Of a stretch of DNA of 17,894 bases, positions 15,182-17,894 are shown in pieces. The DNA comes from Methanimicrococcus sp. (lineage in GTDB: Archaea; Halobacteriota; Methanosarcinia; Methanosarcinales; Methanosarcinaceae). The DNA is taken from contig WRDC01000014.1 of NCBI GenBank assembly GCA_009783635.1, forward strand, positions 1 to 17,894, written 5' to 3'. The translations under genes were made by a program, and so were the position numbers. Position 1 is the stretch's first letter. Each line of letters opens with the position of its first letter. The notes below the pieces were generated by a model. That model did not search any database and was not told the origin of the DNA. It saw only the letters and a list, made by a program, of their open reading frames with translations.

Positions 15182-16024
15182 ATGGCAATGGAATACTTCT
15201 CAGGAATTGCCGGCGTATCATTAACATTCGCTGTTATGATGACCGTGTCCTTTATGGCTATTCTTCTCCTTCTTATGGGCCTTTATTTCAATGTCCGTAA
15301 GTGGGGGCAGGGGTCGGAGGGCTGGGGCTTGGATCCGGCGGACGGCAAAAAAGGAAGCATTATCGTTTTCTTTAAAACATATTGGAAGCAATTGAGGTCA
15401 CACTCGATTCATCACGGACAGCACATTTTAGAAACATTGATTTTTGACGTTCTTCTTTTGAGAAGAACCGCTCGCGCAGACCCGCTCCGCTGGTTTATGC
15501 ATATGCTCATTTTCATTGGCTGGATGGGCCTTTTCTCATTATCCGGCGCGATGTTCGCCGTTGAAATGATTCACTTGATCGGTATTCACTTCCTTGACCC
15601 CGCATGGTTCAGAGATTTCTTGCAGTTCCCGAACCAGATTCTCGGTTATATGCTCTTACTCGGTGTTATTGTCGCGATTGCGCGCAGACTTTTTATCAAG
15701 AAAGTCAAAGAGAACACCAACTCCTATGACGCCATTTTGATTGTCACGCTTTTCATTGTCGTCGTGACCGGCTTTATTGCTCACGCCGGCCGCTACATCG
15801 CAATCGGCATGACTGACTTTACGGGACTCGACTTCATCTACTACGACTATCTCATTTGGACGCTTGGCGGATTGACGCCTTTCTTAACTTATGTGAAGGA
15901 AATCGCGCTGACCCACAGCATTTTGGCGCTGTTTGTCGGATTTGCGTTTATTCCGTACAGCAAGTACATCCACGCGATAGCGGCTCCTCTGACGATGATC
16001 GTTAACAAAGGAGGCGAGCACTAA
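15182..16024 (+). CDS. hdrE: Heterodisulfide reductase subunit E (b-type cytochrome)
   Basis: A 280-residue integral membrane cytochrome b subunit of HdrDE. It takes electrons from reduced methanophenazine and passes them to HdrD for reduction of CoM-S-S-CoB, contributing to the proton gradient. Five hydrophobic segments are visible at about 10-35, 104-130, 152-172, 184-205 and 241-262. Histidines suited to haem binding lie in or near them (e.g. His107, His201, His245). It resembles the nitrate-reductase gamma-type cytochrome family. A GGAGA ribosome site (15169-15173) precedes the ATG by 8 nt. The next ATG, two codons on, is a less likely start. Its stop overlaps the hdrD start (TAATG). Confidence 0.95.
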   Translation: MAMEYFSGIAGVSLTFAVMMTVSFMAILLLLMGLYFNVRKWGQGSEGWGLDPADGKKGSIIVFFKTYWKQLRSHSIHHGQHILETLIFDVLLLRRTARADPLRWFMHMLIFIGWMGLFSLSGAMFAVEMIHLIGIHFLDPAWFRDFLQFPNQILGYMLLLGVIVAIARRLFIKKVKENTNSYDAILIVTLFIVVVTGFIAHAGRYIAIGMTDFTGLDFIYYDYLIWTLGGLTPFLTYVKEIALTHSILALFVGFAFIPYSKYIHAIAAPLTMIVNKGGEH

Positions 16025-17316
16025 TGCCCAGAAGAGCGCCGTCTCTTGAAATTAAAAATTTGACCGCTGTCCAGTTAATGGAACTTGACGGTTGTATGCG
16101 CTGCGGCGAATGCGCCGAATGGTGCCCGACCTACGAAGGTTCCGGTTTTAAGCCGGGTCTTTCCCCGCGCGACAAAATCTACCGCTGGAAGTCTTTCGTC
16201 AATAAGTCCTACGGTTTTTGGGCCACCCTTTTCGGTCCCAAAGAAATCACTGAGGAAGAATTCGTCGCCTTTAAAGATGATGTTCACGGCTGTACCACCT
16301 GCGGCATTTGCGCAACGGTCTGCGAAGCCGGCATCAACACCGTCGAACTCTGGGAAGCCATGCGCGCCAATCTTGTTAAGAGAGGAACAGGCCCGTACGG
16401 CAAGCAGGGCACAATGCCTAAAATCATCAACGACACCTTCAACTCTTACAATGAGCCCAAGGAAAACCGTTTGAATTGGATCCCCGACGACGTTAAAATC
16501 GCCGAAAAAGCCGACATCCTCTACTTCATGGGCTGTACGGCCGGTATGAAGCAAACCAACCTCGCCGTTTCAACCGCCCGCGTTTTAAACAAACTCGGCG
16601 TTGAATTCTGTACGCTCGGTGAAGAAGAAGCCTGCTGCGGTTCCGTTTTAATCAGAACCGGTCAGTTTTATAAAGAAGACGAGCTGGCCAAGAGATTGGC
16701 GCAGACCAACGTCGAGAACATCAAAGCCAAAGGCGCGACCACCGTTCTCTACGCTTGTTCCGGCTGTTTCAGAGCGTCTCTTGTCGACTGGCCCAGACTT
16801 CTCGGCGAAGAAACGCCTTTCAAAGTGATGCACGTTTCTCAGTTTTTGGCTGAAAAGATCAAAGCCGGCGAAGTCGAATGGGTTCAAAAACCCTACGGTG
16901 AAGACAAAGTCGTCACCTATCACGACCCGTGCCACCTTGGCCGCCACGTCGGCGTTTATGAAGAGCCGCGAAAAGTTCTTCAGAGTATGCCCGGCATGGA
17001 ATACGTTGAAATGGACCGCAACAGAGCATACCAAAGATGCTGCGGCGCCGGCGGCGGCGTCAAGTCCGGTATGCCCGATTTGGCGCTTTCAGTTGCCAAA
17101 ATGCGTGTCGGTGACGCCATGGCCGTTCTGTATCCCGAAGGCGAGACAAAGACAAAGACCAACGTCTTTGCGCAAGCTTGCCCGTTCTGTAAGAGAAACC
17201 TCTCCGACGGACGCGACGCCCTTTTGGCCGCGGAAACTCCGCGCGCGGACATCGTGATTGAAGACATTGTTGAAATCAGCGCCCGAGCGCTTGGTTTGAG
17301 CAACGTCAAAAATTAA
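16024..17316 (+). CDS. hdrD: Heterodisulfide reductase subunit D (catalytic iron-sulfur subunit)
   Basis: A 430-residue catalytic subunit that reduces the CoM-CoB heterodisulfide at a special [4Fe-4S] centre on the cytoplasmic face. Two ferredoxin-type motifs are complete: Cys24/27/30/34 and Cys90/93/96/100. Two cysteine-rich CCG domains follow: Cys171, Cys204-205, Cys245/248 and Cys303, Cys339-340, Cys386/389. All ligands for the active-site clusters are present. Its sequence corresponds to a fusion of the HdrC and HdrB types found in cytoplasmic Hdr. It overlaps hdrE by 1 nt (TAATG), with GGAGG upstream, so translation is coupled. A hairpin terminator follows. Confidence 0.97.
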   Translation: MPRRAPSLEIKNLTAVQLMELDGCMRCGECAEWCPTYEGSGFKPGLSPRDKIYRWKSFVNKSYGFWATLFGPKEITEEEFVAFKDDVHGCTTCGICATVCEAGINTVELWEAMRANLVKRGTGPYGKQGTMPKIINDTFNSYNEPKENRLNWIPDDVKIAEKADILYFMGCTAGMKQTNLAVSTARVLNKLGVEFCTLGEEEACCGSVLIRTGQFYKEDELAKRLAQTNVENIKAKGATTVLYACSGCFRASLVDWPRLLGEETPFKVMHVSQFLAEKIKAGEVEWVQKPYGEDKVVTYHDPCHLGRHVGVYEEPRKVLQSMPGMEYVEMDRNRAYQRCCGAGGGVKSGMPDLALSVAKMRVGDAMAVLYPEGETKTKTNVFAQACPFCKRNLSDGRDALLAAETPRADIVIEDIVEISARALGLSNVKN

Positions 17317-17325
17317 TACTGAAAA

Positions 17326-17370
17326 AATTGCGGCCTCCCTTCATCCGGCCGCAATTGATCCTTTTTCTTT
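17326..17370 (+). terminator. Hairpin terminator after hdrD
   Basis: A perfect 10-bp stem is formed by 17326-17335 (AATTGCGGCC) and 17347-17356 (GGCCGCAATT), with an 11-nt loop. It is followed by GATCCTTTTTCTTT. It starts 10 nt after the hdrD stop codon and should end the hdrED transcript. Confidence 0.82.
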
Positions 17371-17517
17371 GAAGTCTGTCGCGTTGAGGGGACGCTTTCG
17401 ATTCCCGTTTTCGTCTTTGTTTTTAATTTTCTTTTTTTAATTTTGTAATTCTGAATGCTGTTTTACCTTTTTTAAGCTGAGAAAAAGGGAGCGCATATTT
17501 TCGATTAATTTCGGTGA
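17371..17517. other. Non-coding spacer between the hdrED terminator and the satellite
   Basis: I see no gene here. It contains T-rich runs around 17408-17445 and 17461-17472. An open frame on the minus strand (17423-17728) merely runs through it into the repeat tract and has no recognisable protein features. Confidence 0.5.
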
Positions 17518-17894
17518 CAATAGCGGCGGCAGCAGTGGCAGCAGCCAGTGGCGGCAGCGGTGGCAGCAGCTGTGGCGGCAGCCGTGGCGGCAGCAGTGGC
17601 GGCAGCAGTGGCAGCAGCAGTGGCAGCAGCAGTGGCAGCAGCAGTGGCAGCAGCAGTGGCGGCAGCAGTGGCGGCAGCAGTGGCGGCAGCAGTGGCGGCA
17701 GCAGTGGCGGCAGCAATGGCGGCAGCAATGGCGGCAGTCAGTGGTGGCAGCCAGTGGCAGCAGCCAGTGGCAGCAGCAATGGCGGCAGCAGTGGCGGCAG
17801 CAGTGGCAGCAGCCAGTGGTGGCAGCCAGTGATGGCAGCCAGTGATGGCAGCCAGTGATGGCAGCCAGTGGCAGCAGCCAGTGGCAGCAGCCAG
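17518..17894. repeat. Compound GGC/AGC-rich 12/13-bp satellite, running off the window
   Basis: At least 370 bp of repeats. The central part (about 17585-17730) has a 12-bp unit, GGCGGCAGCAGT or GGCAGCAGCAGT. The right part has a 13-bp unit, TGGCAGCCAGTGA, at 17820, 17833, 17846 and (variant) 17859, then CAGCAGCCAGTGG at 17872. The strand is G-rich with almost no T outside the GTG steps. Long open frames exist on both strands because the 12-bp unit lacks stops, giving poly Ser-Gly, Ala-Val or Leu-Pro. The 13-bp part shifts frame every unit, which argues against translation. The array continues past the window edge. Confidence 0.9.

Noticed and set aside
17423..17858. Long open frames through the GGC/AGC repeat (poly Ser-Gly, Ala-Val, Leu-Pro)
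   Set aside because: Open on both strands and in several frames only because the 12-bp unit lacks stops. No ribosome site, no non-repeat domain, and the 13-bp portion breaks the frame.
1..17894. CRISPR array, insertion sequence, prophage or defence island
   Set aside because: Every repeat found is directly tandem with no unique spacers, and no transposase, integrase, Cas or restriction gene is visible apart from the toxin-antitoxin remnant.

Overview
The window reads as a chromosomal segment of a methanogenic archaeon, most likely a member of the Methanosarcinales. The information-processing genes are archaeal in type: a single MCM helicase, an ATP-dependent DNA ligase, TiaS, an archaeal-type methionyl-tRNA synthetase and DUF424. 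Several genes have AT-rich TATA boxes. The strongest taxonomic marker is hdrE-hdrD at the right end. This membrane-bound heterodisulfide reductase occurs in cytochrome-containing methanogens and their relatives. Genus cannot be fixed from sequence reading alone; base composition and the many tandem repeats would fit a host-associated lineage, but that is inference.

Layout: 1-224 is non-coding and holds a 13-bp tandem repeat. 225-2643 (minus strand) is mcm followed by a DUF424 gene, apparently one operon. A class II tRNA-Ser(CGA) gene on the plus strand follows at 2889-2971. Next is an AT-rich pocket (about 2980-3660) with a small antitoxin-like ORF and a broken zeta-toxin-like P-loop ORF. 3678-4727 (+) is an archaeal HTH regulator, which converges on metG (4915-7170, minus) across a T-rich tract. 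The divergent spacer between metG and sppA (7171-7593) is dominated by an ~11-bp repeat. sppA (7594-8718, +) ends in a clear hairpin terminator, followed by tiaS (8815-10152, +), which abuts the convergent DNA ligase gene (10155-11876, minus) with 2 bp between stop codons. Upstream of the ligase on the minus strand are homoserine dehydrogenase (11926-12930), a two-ACT-domain protein (12950-13462) and a TrmJ-family RNA methyltransferase (13743-14669). The right end carries hdrE-hdrD (15182-17316, +) with a long leader, then a terminator hairpin and a large GGC/AGC-rich satellite that runs off the window.

Functionally this is mostly housekeeping: replication and repair (MCM, ligase), translation and tRNA modification (MetRS, TiaS, TrmJ-like, tRNA-Ser), aspartate-family amino acid synthesis (ACT + homoserine dehydrogenase), membrane protein turnover (SppA) and energy conservation (HdrDE, reducing CoM-S-S-CoB with methanophenazine-derived electrons).

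I see no obvious large novel system. The points most worth a second look are (i) an unlisted 44-codon membrane-type ORF in the hdrED leader, (ii) several unrelated intergenic minisatellites that share a 13-bp period, whereas repeats inside genes keep multiples of 3, (iii) the toxin-antitoxin remnant beside the tRNA gene, and (iv) operator-like palindromes ahead of the ACT/homoserine dehydrogenase operon and at the hdrED TATA box.
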